Source: Heliocidaris erythrogramma
Lineage: Eukaryota; Echinodermata; Echinoidea; Camarodonta; Echinometridae
DNA length: 64,000 bases
Assembly (NCBI GenBank): GCA_025617745.1
Contig: CM046873.1
Coordinates: 31,465,101-31,529,100 of the forward strand
Direction: 5' to 3'
Part shown: in pieces, positions 1-10,904 of the stretch
Layout of the letters: each line of letters starts with the position of its first letter
Numbering within the stretch: the first letter of the stretch is position 1
The notes under the pieces: model-generated
The model's database searches: none
What the model saw: only the letters and a program-made list of their open reading frames with translations
Told to the model about the DNA's origin: nothing
Translations under genes and position numbers: made by a program

Positions 1-1
1 A

Positions 2-1567
2 TCTCTAATGTCTACCATTAGTTCACCGTTTACCACTTCAACTGATAGTACGTCTACCATGTCTAACACTAGTTCACCTTTTACCACTTCAACTAATAGT
101 ACATCTACCATGTTTACAAATAGTTCACCTTCTATTACTTCAACTGATATTACATCTACCGTATTAACCACTAGTTCACATTCTACCAATTCAACTTATA
201 CTACATCTACCACATCTAACACTAGTTCACCATCTACCACTTCAACTGATACTACTAGTTCACATTCTACCACTTCAGCTTATGATACATCTCTAATGTC
301 TACCATTAGTTCACCGTTTACCACTTCAACTGATAGTACGTCTACCATGTCTAACACTAGTTCACCTTTTACCACTTCAACTAATAGTACATCTACCATG
401 TTTACAAATAGTTCACCTTCTATTACTTCAACTGATATTACATCTACCGTATTAACCACTAGTTCACCTTCTACCAATTCAACTTATACATCTACCACAT
501 CTAACACTAGTTCACCATCTACCACTTCAACTGATACTACTAGTTCACCTTCTACCAGTTCAACTGATATAACACCTACCGTATTAACCACTAGATCACC
601 TTCTGTCACCTCATCTGATATTACATCTAACGTATTAACCACTAGCTCACATTTTACCACTTCAGCTTATGATACATCTCTAATGTCTACCATTAGTTCA
701 CCGTTTACCACTTCAACTGATAGTACGTCTACCATGTATAACACTAGTTCACCTTTTACCACTTCAACTGATACTACATCTACCGTATTAACCACTAGTT
801 CACCTTCTACCAACTTAACTGATATTGCATCTACCACGTCTAAGACTAGTTCACCTTCTACCACGTCAACTGATAGTACATCTACCATGTCTACCACTAG
901 TTCACCTTCTATCACTTCAACCGATAGTACATCTACCATGTCTACCACTAGTTCACCTACCACTTCAACTGATACTACATCTACCATGAATAATACTAGT
1001 TCACCTTCTTCCACTTCAACTGATAGTACATCCACCATGTTTACCACTAGTTCACCTTCTACCATTTCAACTGATAGTACATCTACCATGTCTACTTCTA
1101 ATTCATCTTCTACCACTTCCACTTCCACTAATATTACATCTACCATGTCTCTCACTACTTCACCTTCTACTACGACAACTGATATTACATCTTCCGTGAC
1201 TACCACTTCAGTTGATGATACATCCACCATGTCTACTACTAGTTCACCTTCTACCACTTCGACTGATAATACATCTACCGTATTAACCACTAGTTCACCT
1301 TCTACCAACTTAACTAATATTACATCTACCATGTCTACATGTAGTTCACATTCTACCACTTCAACTGATAGTACATCGACCATGTCTACCATTAGATCAC
1401 GTTTTACCACTTCGACTGATAATACATCAACCGTATTAAACACTAGTTCACCTTCTACCGCCTTAACTGATATTACATCTACCATGTCTACCATTAGTTC
1501 ACGTTTTACCACTTCGACTGATACTACATCTACCTTATTAACCACTAGTTCACCTTCTACCACTTAA
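2..1567 (+). CDS. Mucin-like Ser/Thr/Pro repeat domain, partial
   Basis: One frame stays open from the window edge to a TAA at 1565-1567 and encodes about 30 imperfect copies of a 17-residue unit close to TSTMSTTSSPSTTSTDS. Nearly every residue is Ser, Thr, Pro, Asp or Met, with almost no Cys and some Asn-Thr-Ser sequons. Such domains are usually extended, heavily O-glycosylated stalks of secreted or membrane mucins. There is no signal peptide, because the 5' end lies outside the window. The stop is one C-to-A change (TCA to TAA at 1566) and the same frame continues with the same repeat beyond it, so it looks premature rather than a natural end. Units of 16 codons also occur. The gene itself is not recognised; mucin-like character is clear from composition. 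Confidence 0.6.
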   Translation, partial: SLMSTISSPFTTSTDSTSTMSNTSSPFTTSTNSTSTMFTNSSPSITSTDITSTVLTTSSHSTNSTYTTSTTSNTSSPSTTSTDTTSSHSTTSAYDTSLMSTISSPFTTSTDSTSTMSNTSSPFTTSTNSTSTMFTNSSPSITSTDITSTVLTTSSPSTNSTYTSTTSNTSSPSTTSTDTTSSPSTSSTDITPTVLTTRSPSVTSSDITSNVLTTSSHFTTSAYDTSLMSTISSPFTTSTDSTSTMYNTSSPFTTSTDTTSTVLTTSSPSTNLTDIASTTSKTSSPSTTSTDSTSTMSTTSSPSITSTDSTSTMSTTSSPTTSTDTTSTMNNTSSPSSTSTDSTSTMFTTSSPSTISTDSTSTMSTSNSSSTTSTSTNITSTMSLTTSPSTTTTDITSSVTTTSVDDTSTMSTTSSPSTTSTDNTSTVLTTSSPSTNLTNITSTMSTCSSHSTTSTDSTSTMSTIRSRFTTSTDNTSTVLNTSSPSTALTDITSTMSTISSRFTTSTDTTSTLLTTSSPSTT

Positions 1568-2859
1568 ACTGATATTACATCTACCACGTCTAACACTTGT
1601 TCACCTTCTACCACTTCAACTTATGATACATCTACGATGTCTACATGTAGTTCACGTTCTACCACTTCAACTGATAGTACTTCGACCACGTCTACCATTA
1701 GTTCACGTTTTACCACTTCGACTGATACTACATCTACCGTATTAACCACTCGTTCACCTTCTACCACTTCAACTGATATTACACCTACAACGGCTAACAC
1801 TAGTTCACGTTCTACCACTTCAACTTGTGATACATCTGTAATTTCTACATCTAGTTCACCTTCTACCACTTCAACTGATAGTACATCTACCATGTCTACC
1901 ATTAGTTCCCTTTCTACCAATTTAACTGATAGTACATCGACCATGTGTACCATTACTTCACTTTCTACCACTTTAACTGATACTACATCTACGGTATTAA
2001 CCACTAGTTCACCTTCTACCACCTTAACCGATATTACATCTACCATGTCTACATCTAGTTCATTTTCTACCACTCCAACTGATAGTACATCTACCATGTC
2101 TACCATTAGTTCACCTTCTACCACTTTAACTGATAGTACATCGACCATGTTTACCATTAGTTCACGCTTTACCAGTTCGACTGATACTACATCTACCGTA
2201 TTAACCACTAGTTCACCTTCTACCAATTCAACTTATGGTACATCTCTAATGTGTACCATTAGTTCACCTTCTACCAATTCAACTTATGGTACATCTCTAA
2301 TGTCTACAATTAGTTCACCTTTTACTATTTCAACTGATAGTACGTCATCCATGTCTAACACTGGTTCACCTTCTACCAGTTCAACTGATATAACACCTAC
2401 CGTATTAACCACTAGATCACCTTCTGTCACCTCATCTGATATTACATCTAACGTATTAACAACTAGTTCACCTTCTACCACTTCAACTTATGATACATCT
2501 CTAATGTCTACCATTAGTTGACCGTTTACCACTTCAACTGATAGTACGTCTACCATGTCTAACACTAGTTCACCTTTTACCACTTCAACTAATAGTTCAT
2601 CTACCATGTTTACAAATAGTTCACCTTCTACCAATTCAACTTATGATACGTCTACCACATCTAACACTAGTTTACCTTCTACCACTTCAACTGATATTAT
2701 ATCTAACGTATTAACCACTAGTTCACCTTCCACCACTTCAACTTATGATACATCTCTAATGTCTACCATTCGTTGACCGTTTACCACTTCAACTGAGAGT
2801 ACGTCTACCATGTCTAACACTAGTTCACCTTCTACCAGTTCAACTGATAGTACACCCAC
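1568..2859 (+). pseudogene. Continuation of mucin repeat with in-frame stops
   Basis: The 17-codon repeat continues in the same frame but is broken by TGA at 2519-2521 and again at 2774-2776, both replacing the usual TCA in the unit CCATTAGTTCACCG. There are no frameshifts here, only single-base nonsense changes. The segment ends exactly at a transposon insertion at 2860. It may be a dead extension of the array, or exonic sequence whose stops are assembly consensus errors. The recurrence of the same nonsense change in several units favours real decay. Confidence 0.5.
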
Positions 2860-3993
2860 CAGTGGCGTATCCAGGGGGGCGCAACAGGCGCCCCCCCCCC
2901 CCTATTGGCCGTCGTAAAAAAAAAAAAAAAAAAAAAAAAAACCCTACCAATTTAAAATATTGTTCATTTCTAAAATAGGCTTCAAAATGGGTCACATATA
3001 GCACTATTTTGCATCTCAGCCCTTCTACAGAAGCAAAAATTTTCCAAAGACCCTTCCCCCATGACGGCCCATGTCAATAAGTTTCGCCTACTTTGTTGCA
3101 TCCGCGTACTTGAAGGCCACCTGAATGACAAGCATCGACGCACTATACGAGCACACGCACAGATCTGATTATTGAGTGATCAGTCTACAAACACAAGAGA
3201 TCTTCTAATTTTCAGGGAATCAGATATCGATAAATAATTTTCTTTCACAATTTTTCAGTTGAATAATAGTTGTTAGTAATTACACATAGGTAATATATGT
3301 AAGGAGACAAACAAATATCTTTTTCAATTAATTATTCATCATTTGGAAACATTTGCGTAAAATTCAAATTGGCAACAAAAAGTAGTTCTGCTTCTGGGCT
3401 TTTCCGCTCATTAGGCAAGGTAATTTATTCATGAAATTGGATGGCCAGAATTCCATGCAGCCAATCGAAAGCCAGAATAGAAAGGTCAAAGCTGGACCTT
3501 GTATTCTTTTAAGAAACCATTTAACTGGTTAATTTCCGCCATCAGAAACACTTCGAACCAATCACCAAAGAAACCCTTGTCAACGTGCATGGACGTACTT
3601 TCCCATAGAAACGTGTGTAAATATGGTGTTTCGGCTTGTGTTTAACATCAATAAACAGGCCGTTTTGAAACAAAATGGGCCAGAATTCTACAAAACAAGC
3701 AGTCATACTCATAGTTTCATGTACAGCAGAACCTTTGGGTTTTCTATATATATTTTCCTTTTTAACTGAATTAAACCAGTGTAAACTAAAAAAGATAAAA
3801 ATTAATGGTTTTAAAAGTTGAGATTTATGGACTTTCATGATTAATGTACATGGTTCTATGGTGGAAATTTGTGGTGGGTGATGCGCGCGCGCGGAAAGTT
3901 AAACTCGCGCAATGCAACCCACTTTTTGGTATGATCAATAATTCCTGGCCCCCCCCCCCCCCGCCCTATTGGGAAATCCTGGATGCGCCCCTG
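2860..3993. mobile_element. hAT-like non-autonomous element in mucin array
   Basis: The left end reads CAGTGGCGTATCCAGG and the reverse complement of the right end reads CAGGGGCGCATCCAGG, two differences in 16. The mucin repeat is cut precisely, and CACCCAC is duplicated at 2853-2859 and 3994-4000. Removing the element plus one duplication (1141 bp) joins the upstream frame to the frame open downstream from 4001. The interior has poly-C and poly-A runs next to the left terminus, poly-C next to the right, and no convincing transposase. CAG...CTG ends fit hAT-type elements, although the visible duplication is 7 bp rather than the usual 8. Confidence 0.8.
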
Positions 3994-4000
3994 CACCCAC

Positions 4001-5457
4001 AATGTCTACCATTAGTTCACCTTCTGCCACTTCAACTGATGGTACATCTACAATGTCTCTCACTACTTCACCTTCTACCACGACAACTGATAGTACATCT
4101 TCCGTGACTACCACTAGTTCACTTTTCACCACTTCAGTTGATGATTCATCCACCATTTCTACTACTATTTCACCTTCTACCACTTCAACTGATAGTACAT
4201 CTACCATGTATACCACTACCTCCCTTCTACCACTTCAACTGATAGTACATCGACCATGTCTACCATGAGTTGACCGATTACCACTTCAACTGATAGTACG
4301 TCTACCATGTCTAACACTAGTTCACCTTTTACCACTTCAACTAATAGTACATCTACCATGTTTACAAATAGTGCACCTTCTACCAATTCAACTTATGATG
4401 CATCTAACGTATTAACCACTAGTTCACAATCTACCAATTCAACTTATGATACATCTACCACATCTAACACTAGTCCACCTTCTACCACTTCAACTGATAT
4501 TATATCTAACGTATTAACCACTAGTTCACCTTCTACCACTTCAACTTATGATACATCTCTAATGTCTACCATTAGTTGACCGTTTACCACTTCAACTGAT
4601 AGTACGTTTACCATGTCTAACACTAGTTCACCTTCTACCAGTTCAACTGATAGTACATCCACAATGTCTACCATTAGTTCACATTCTGCCACTTCAACTG
4701 ATGGTACATCTACCATGTCTCTCACTACTTCACCTTCTACCACGACAACTGATAGTACATCTTCCCTGACCACCACTAGTTCACTTTTACCAGTTCAGTT
4801 GATGATACATTCACAATTTCTACTACTAGTTCACCTTCTACCACTTCAACTGATAGTACATCTACCATGTCTACCATTAGTTCACATTCTACCACTACCT
4901 CCCTTCTACCACTTCAGCTGATACTACATCTACCGTATTAACCACAACTTCACCTTCTACCAACTTAACTTATATTACATCTACCATGTCTTCATGTAGT
5001 TCACATTCTACCACTTCAACTGATAGTACATCTACCATGTCTACCATTAGTTCACTTTCTACCAATTTAACTGATAGTACATCGACCATGTCTACCATTA
5101 ATTCACTTTCTACCACTTTAACTGATACTACATCTACGGTATTAACCACTAGTTCACCTTCTACCGCCTTAACCGATATTACATCTACCATGTCTACATC
5201 TAGTTCATTTTCTACCACTCCAACTGATAGTACATCTACCATGTCTACCATTAGTTCACTTTCTACCAATTTAACTGATAGTACATCGACCATGTCTACC
5301 ATTAATTCACTTTCTACCACTTTAACTGATACTACATCTACGGTATTAACCACTAGTTCACCTTCTACTAATTCAACTTATGATACATCTAATGTCTACC
5401 ATTAGTTCACTTTTTACCATTTCAACTGATAGTACGTCCTCCATGTCTAACACCGGG
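4001..5457 (+). pseudogene. Decayed mucin repeat, downstream half of array
   Basis: Mucin units resume directly after the insertion. The first 230 bp are open, then a 1-bp deletion in the motif CTACCTCCCTTC near 4230 shifts frame. TGA codons follow at 4271-4273 and 4577-4579. The same deletion-bearing motif recurs near 4900, and a 2-bp deletion near 5390 closes the last open stretch. The last unit ends in CACCGG followed by GTTTGT at about 5458, which could be a remnant donor site or simply the array edge. As it stands it cannot encode a continuous protein. Confidence 0.6.
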
Positions 5458-5956
5458 TTTGTGTAGCAATTTATATTTTTCCTTTTGATCATGTAATCAA
5501 AGCTAATAATGTTATAATAATAAATATATTTCAAAATTAGTGTATGAACACATTATATCCCTTTATTTGGTCATCATTTCATACACATGTGATGGTAATG
5601 AAATGAACAGGAAGTGTTTGTGTGTGTGTGTGCGAGAGATTACGAGAGCGAGAGACAGCAAGTGAATGAGAGAGAGAGAGAGAGAGAGAAGGAGAGAGAG
5701 CGAGGTGAGATACATTTTCGGGTCAGTCAAATCAGGTTCAAAATAATGTTAAGAGGATAATGGCCGAGTTTATGGGGCTAGGCGCAGACGTTCCTGTTTG
5801 TTTATAGAATGGATGGATGGTGTAGTCCTTAATCCCATTCCTCGCACCTTAAAGCTTTCGTTCACTTTTTGCTGACAATAGTCAGTTAAATCACCTTTTA
5901 TGGTTATAGCAAGTGAGCTAAGTGAGCAAGAAGTAGTGGCATTCAAATGGGGTCAT
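5458..5956. other. AT-rich spacer with GT and GA microsatellites
   Basis: No coding sequence is seen. A (GT)n tract near 5618-5632 runs into (GA)n-rich sequence at 5634-5705. Confidence 0.6.
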
Positions 5957-6315
5957 CCCTATAGCTAGAAGGTCCGATAGTTAGCGGGTCCGATAGACCG
6001 ACACCCAATAGAAAGAAGGTTCGATAGACCGAATGTGCGAGAGGGTCCAGTAGACAGAAGGTTCTATAGACCGAATCGGCAGGAGGGTCCGATAGTCCGA
6101 AGGTTCTATAGATCGAATGATCAACGGGTCCGATACTCAGAAGGTCCGATAGATAGAAGGTTCGGTAGACCGAATGTACGAGAGGGTCCAATAGACAGAA
6201 GGTTCTATAGACCGAATCGGCAAAAGGGTCCGATAGTCCGAAGGTTTAGTAGGGGTCCGATAGTTAGAAGGTCCGATAGACCGACAATAAATACGTAAAA
6301 ATGGTAAAATAGTGG
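5957..6315. repeat. Left foldback arm, 16/42-bp units
   Basis: Units of the form GGTYCKATAGWCCGAA are repeated about a dozen times with variants. The arm is the reverse complement of 7771-8081. Confidence 0.75.
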
Positions 6316-7770
6316 ATAAAATGATAAGTGGTTAAAAAATAAGTTGTTAAAATAGGTTGGGGCGTTCCAACCAAAGAAAAAGCAAAAAAGGAAGAGGTTG
6401 AAAAGGAAAGAAGAAAAGAAAAGAAATGAAAAGAAGAGAAAAAGAAAAGAAAGCGGAAAGGAAAGAGAAGAAAGCAAAACTTCAAAAACTTCGCTCACTA
6501 GCATTATTAGGGTTATTTTCCAATGCCCATTATAGGCCTATTTTCACTATTGATATTAATTAGTTATTAATATAATCGCCATATTTATGTATATAAACCA
6601 ATGCCAATTATATTAATAAGTCATATTCTTATGGTTATTTGGTTTGCATCTTGAATCTCTAGCTAATGTTATGCTATTTTCAAAGAATGTTAGCAACATA
6701 ACTGAAAAGAATCGAGCGGCAAATTGACCTAAAGGGGCTAAAGAGATGAATTTTCAGAAATAATGGCCTGTGACCAATAGTCTCTTCCCAATATGAGAAC
6801 GGAAGATGCCGATAACATGTTACACAGATTGTGAGAACGGAATAACAATACGATAGAACCTATTCGCAGGATACAAAATTCTTTTTTTTCTCTCTCTCTC
6901 TCGTTCGCTCGCTTTGCTCGCTCATACAATCAAGAAACTAGGCCTAGATTGTTTATTGCAGCAAGCACCTCTTACGTCCTGCAGCAACAAGAAGCCCGAA
7001 TATCATAATATACCCCCACCCCCCCCCCCCCCAAAAAAAATGGTATAATTTACCCGACAGAGTCCACAGACTAAAATTTGCCAAAAGGTAGTAGTATGGA
7101 TGTAGTCGGTGAACATTCAAAAAAGTATAAAAGTTGACATCATAGCTGGTAGGAAAATATCATCTGACAACCCTAAAAAAAAAAAAATGGAAACGCCCCC
7201 CTCCCAAGAAGGTGGTAGGGCCTAATTGAAACAATTTCATTTTTATCAGACAGGATCTTTTGTTGTCAGAAGCTTATCTTTTGTTACATTTAATGAAAAT
7301 TCAACTATAAAGTGTGCCCCCATAAGATTTCTTTGTTTAAAAAATAACACTTGTGTTTGAAGGGGACGCCCTTTCTTCAGCTTGCTCCAATAGAAAAAAT
7401 GCTTCGGGGCTTTAGTGTGCACCATATAATTAGATTTCCATGTTTCAAACAATGGTCAGCGTTCCCCAATGCCAATACATCGGTTTAGTGGCAAACTTAA
7501 CACGGGGGGGGGGGGGGGGGGGCTGAGCTGCATGGGTGGACCACCCCCGCCCCACGGTGATGATAATGATGATGCTCTGATAAAAATACTTTTAACATGT
7601 TGAAAATGTATAAAACAAAACTTTAAAGTAAGTTCCCCATTTTTTTTGGGGGGGGGGAGGGTGGGCTTACAGACATAGTGCATCGGTTTATTACAATACG
7701 CATAGAAAAAGATAAGGCATTACCCTTTTCCTTTTATGAGATAAAACTATTAAAAACATATTGTATTCAC

Positions 7771-8081
7771 TTATTTTACCGTTTTTACGTTATTGTCGGT
7801 CTATCGGACCTTCTAACTATCGGACCCCGACTGAACCTTCGGACTATCGGACCCTTTTGCCGATTCGGTCTATAGAACCTTCTGTCTATCGGACCTTCTG
7901 ACTATCGGACCCCGTTGGACATTCGATCTATAGAACCTTCGGACTATCGGACCCTCCGCCGATTCGGTCTATAGAACCGTCTGTCTATTGGACCCTCTCG
8001 TACATTCGGTCTATTGAACCTTCTATCTATTGGGTGTCGGTCTATCGGACCCGCTAACTATCGGACCTTCTAGCTATAGGG
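7771..8081. repeat. Right foldback arm, 16/42-bp units
   Basis: This is the inverted partner of 5957-6315. The inner boundary also matches, through TACCGTTTTTACG-like sequence on both sides of the loop. It is about 50 bp shorter than the left arm, so some units differ in number. Confidence 0.75.
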
Positions 8082-8100
8082 CTGTAACCGTTCAAACAAC

Positions 8101-8298
8101 CTGTTGCAGTAGTACCAGATGCGATTGTGGAATCATTCGTTATACTGATACTAGTTTCCGACATAGAGGATGTACCATCAGTTGAAGTGATAGAAGGTAA
8201 AGTAGATGTAGACATGTCACATGTACTATCAGTCGAAATGGTTGAAGATGAACTACTGGTTGACACGGTAGATGTATCAACAGTTGAAGTGGTAGTGG
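8101..8298 (-). pseudogene. Inverted fragment of the mucin C-terminal exon
   Basis: Read on the minus strand this encodes mucin units ending in GTSSMSETSISITNDSTIA, almost the same as the 3' part of the mucin exon ending at 48942. The homology continues past the equivalent exon end: GCAACAG is followed by GTTGTT in the donor position, so exon plus some intron was copied. The fragment begins 20 bp from the end of the foldback element and is opposite in orientation to every other mucin segment. It is too short to be a gene and is best read as a rearranged copy. Confidence 0.7.
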
Positions 8299-8304
8299 AC
8301 CCGA

Positions 8305-8510
8305 CCTAGCTCACGGCAAATTGTAAGAGTGGAGGAAAATGAATAATGTTAGACCTTCAATTAACCCTAGCCCCACCCACCTCTCAATCGTGTTTATTTT
8401 CTGTACAAAACTAGACTAGATCAGGGCTAGGTCTAAGACGGAATAAACTCCAGGTCTACATCTAACTTAGATAATCGTTTTCTTCAACACCAAACTGCTA
8501 AACCTAGACC
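8305..8510. repeat. Dispersed repeat, copy 1
   Basis: The sequence from AGCTCACGGCAAATTG through a TCTACATCTAACTTAGATAA block matches 9471-9680 in the same orientation with indels. The second copy leads into the Penelope-like remnant, so this may be part of that element's 5' region. Confidence 0.55.
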
Positions 8511-8944
8511 CTAGATCTGTCTTTTCTTAGCTCACCTAATGTATATCTATATCTAAGTATATCTAGTTCTAAATCTATACCCCAAGAGTCTGCTTACATG
8601 ACAAGTATACATATACATGTAGTTGGTGACTGATGGTAGATCTCCGACTTCTTCACTGCAGTTAGAATATTTCATCCCATGACCAAACTTTCCAAATTCC
8701 AAATTATTTAGTATTCTGTGGATCTGGAAATAACAAAGTTAGAAATAATAAATGTTCCATTCAGGAATTTGTTGTTTGAATAGATTCTTGCGCCACTCCC
8801 CCCCCCCCCCCCCCCATGGGGCTATCCATGTTTTTTACCGTACCGCTAATGCATCAAATTCAGTCAGGACTTGTCGGCATGAATATTCAAGAAAACGAAC
8901 TGTAGGGATATGATAAAACGAGCAAGGACATTGAGCAGCTGATT

Positions 8945-9020
8945 TGTTTTGCGCAATCGGATAATCTGGTGCTCTATCGATGAAAGTACCGCGAGTTCGA
9001 ATCTCGGCAGAAGAATATAT
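8945..9020 (+). repeat. tRNA-like SINE fragment
   Basis: A 3' half with GAGTTCGAATCTCGG resembles a Pol III B box and T arm. The upstream A-box region is poor and no cloverleaf closes, so it is read as a SINE remnant and not a tRNA gene. Confidence 0.4.
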
Positions 9021-9470
9021 TAAGAAACTTTCTTTTGCTGATTTAAAAATAAGGTGATACTGAGTAAGAAAATACGATACTTGTAGTCTCTTTCAAAGTC
9101 TTCATATTGGATAGCCCCAAAGGTAAGGAAAAAAAGATTCGCCACCGGCCCTGCCTTAAACGTATTTTCATCGTGCTTCCCTTGGCTTTTTCCCACTCAA
9201 TGTTTGTTTCATTGGCCCCAATCATTTGTTTTTAGGCCAAAACAAATCGATTCCGAACAGATCCCGATAATAAATAAGTATAGGACTGGATTGAAAAAGA
9301 TGTAGATTATGATTATTATACAACCCCCCCCCCCCCCCCAACAGTTAATCAGTCTAATAAACTTTAGTGACGCTTTAAATAGTTTGGAAGCTCTGTAATA
9401 AATAGACAAATCAATTCTTTTATAGAGAAGCACTGTTAAAATCTGGTCGGGCAGTGTACATATACATAAG

Positions 9471-9680
9471 CTCATGGCAAATTGTAATTGTGGGGGAAAA
9501 AACGCGGGTTTTAATTGACCTTCAGTTAACATATTAGTTTTTGTGAAAAACTAGACTAGACTAGATCTAGAAGTAGAAGTAGGGTCTAGATCGGGGGCTA
9601 ACAGTAACAGGTCTAAGAAGAGGTAAACTCCAAGTCTACATCTAACTTAGATAACAGTCTTCCTCAACACCAAGCTTATA
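9471..9680. repeat. Dispersed repeat, copy 2
   Basis: This is the direct-orientation partner of 8305-8510, ending just before the Penelope-like coding remnant. Confidence 0.55.
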
Positions 9681-9701
9681 ACCTATACGGACCAGTACCT
9701 A

Positions 9702-10313
9702 CTGTTTGCCTCCCATCACCCCCTTATCCACAAACTGAGAGTGGTAAGAACATTGTTTCACAGGGCCTCATACATTCCTTCTTCTGAGGAAACAAAGAAG
9801 AAGGAACATAGACATCTTCGGAAAGCACTTTGCGTGTGTAGATACCACGATTGAGTATAGAGAAGACCATCCACCCACGTAAAAATCAACGCCAGGACAA
9901 TAAGCCACGTCCATCTGTACAACGCCGGGGCATAGTGTATCGGTGCCTTATATTATTGGACTTTCTGAGAAAATCCAACGGATCCTTTCAGGCTACCGCA
10001 TTCCCGTCTACTTCAAACCGGCAAGTACGGCAAAAACAGAAATTTGTCCACCCGAAGAAAAGGGTTGTCAAGAAAACTATATTGGTGAAACTAAGCAGCC
10101 TCTGCACAAGCGTTTGTATCAACATCGCAGACCGGGGACATTAGGAAACGATTCTGATGTCTACTCCCACCTGAACACATCCAAACATAATTTCGAAGAC
10201 GAGGATGTACTCATTCTAGACAAAGAATTTCGGTGGTTTGAGAGGAGGGGGGGGGGGGGGGGGGGGTTCCGTGAAGCTGACTACGTCAACGCTGAGAACC
10301 CCTACTCTCAATA
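9702..10313 (+). pseudogene. Penelope-like retroelement, C-terminal fragment
   Basis: Three frames together give the end of a Penelope-like element protein. First comes the linker HPLIHKLRVVRTLFHRA with a following KKKEHRHLRKAL block, then YIIGLSEKIQRIL, then the GIY-YIG endonuclease part with YIGETKQPLHKRLYQH, SHLNTSKH and a closing FREADYVNAENP. Frames change near 9852 and near 9943. The reverse transcriptase core is missing, so the copy is 5'-truncated. A run of about 20 G at 10247-10266 has expanded inside the codons before FREADYV. In intact elements the nuclease helps integration; this copy cannot function. Confidence 0.85.
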
Positions 10314-10627
10314 AGGGTGTATAGCGCATAATGCTAAGTCTACAGTAACACTGATTCTAATGTTAGATCTAACGTTAGACTTAGAGGTCTTACTTATTAG
10401 CGTCGATTCTGGTCGGTAACGTAATTGACACCTTTAGTCTACTTTGTGACGCGAAGCCTCAGCCTCGGTCTCAGTCTCAGGCTCAGGTTAACTTCAATTC
10501 ACGGGTACAGCTTACCATACAGGCAGATGCCGTAGTATAGCCATAGCCACGCCGTGCGCAGCAGGGGAAGGATCCAGTAGAAACGTCATCTAGCCAACCA
10601 GCCAGCCAGCCAGTGAATTAATTATGA
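10314..10627. other. Spacer, no gene seen
   Basis: Contains short CTCAG-rich reiteration near 10450-10490 and a CAGC run at 10597-10612. No coding sequence or element boundary is evident. Confidence 0.5.
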
Positions 10628-10904
10628 GCCCTTTCACACTCACTTCGTTAGAGCGCACTAAGAACGGTTCCTCAGGAGCAGTTCTCAGGTGAGTGTGAAT
10701 GCTCAAGTGGTCCAGGAACCGTTCTTCTGGAGCGCTCCAGGAGACCACCTTGCGAGGTGGTCTTGAGGAACGGTTCTTAGACCGCTCCAACGTGGCAGTG
10801 TGAAAGCAAAGCGATGGCAGTGTGAAAGCAAAGCGAGTGTGTGTGTTGCGCGGGAAATTTCGTGTGATTTTCCTTGATTGTCTTGTTAGTGCAGGCAAAC
10901 ACAA

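Larger units (their letters stand above)
1..5457. repeat. 51-bp mucin minisatellite with higher-order units
   Basis: The basic period is 51 bp (17 codons) with 48-bp variants. A longer period is visible: the block beginning ATCTCTAATGTCTACC at 1 recurs at 289 (288 bp, near identical for about 180 bp), at 676, and in pieces near 2298, 2500, 2752 and 4553. The array is interrupted by the transposon at 2860-3993 and stops mid-unit near 5457, where unrelated AT-rich DNA begins. Related repeats recur at 8.1, 39.9, 48.1 and 49.3 kb. Confidence 0.85.
5957..8081. mobile_element. Foldback element with GGTCCGATAG-type arms
   Basis: Long inverted arms (5957-6315 and 7771-8081) begin and end with CCCTATAGCTAGAAGG and its complement. 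Each arm is built of 16-bp units such as GAAGGTTCTATAGACC alternating with a 26-bp unit, giving a 42-bp composite period. The 1.45-kb middle (6316-7770) holds purine-rich sequence, a (TC)n tract at 6885-6905 and poly-C/G runs at 7017 and 7505, and no recognisable gene. The structure matches sea-urchin TU-type foldback elements. No clear target duplication is seen. Confidence 0.75.

Noticed and set aside
280..2481. Long minus-strand frames rich in Val/Glu/Asp opposite the mucin array (for example 667-1563)
   Set aside because: They are shadows of a stop-free 51-bp repeat. The plus-strand reading has mucin composition, and the same repeat lies in exons with proper splice sites at 49330-49995.
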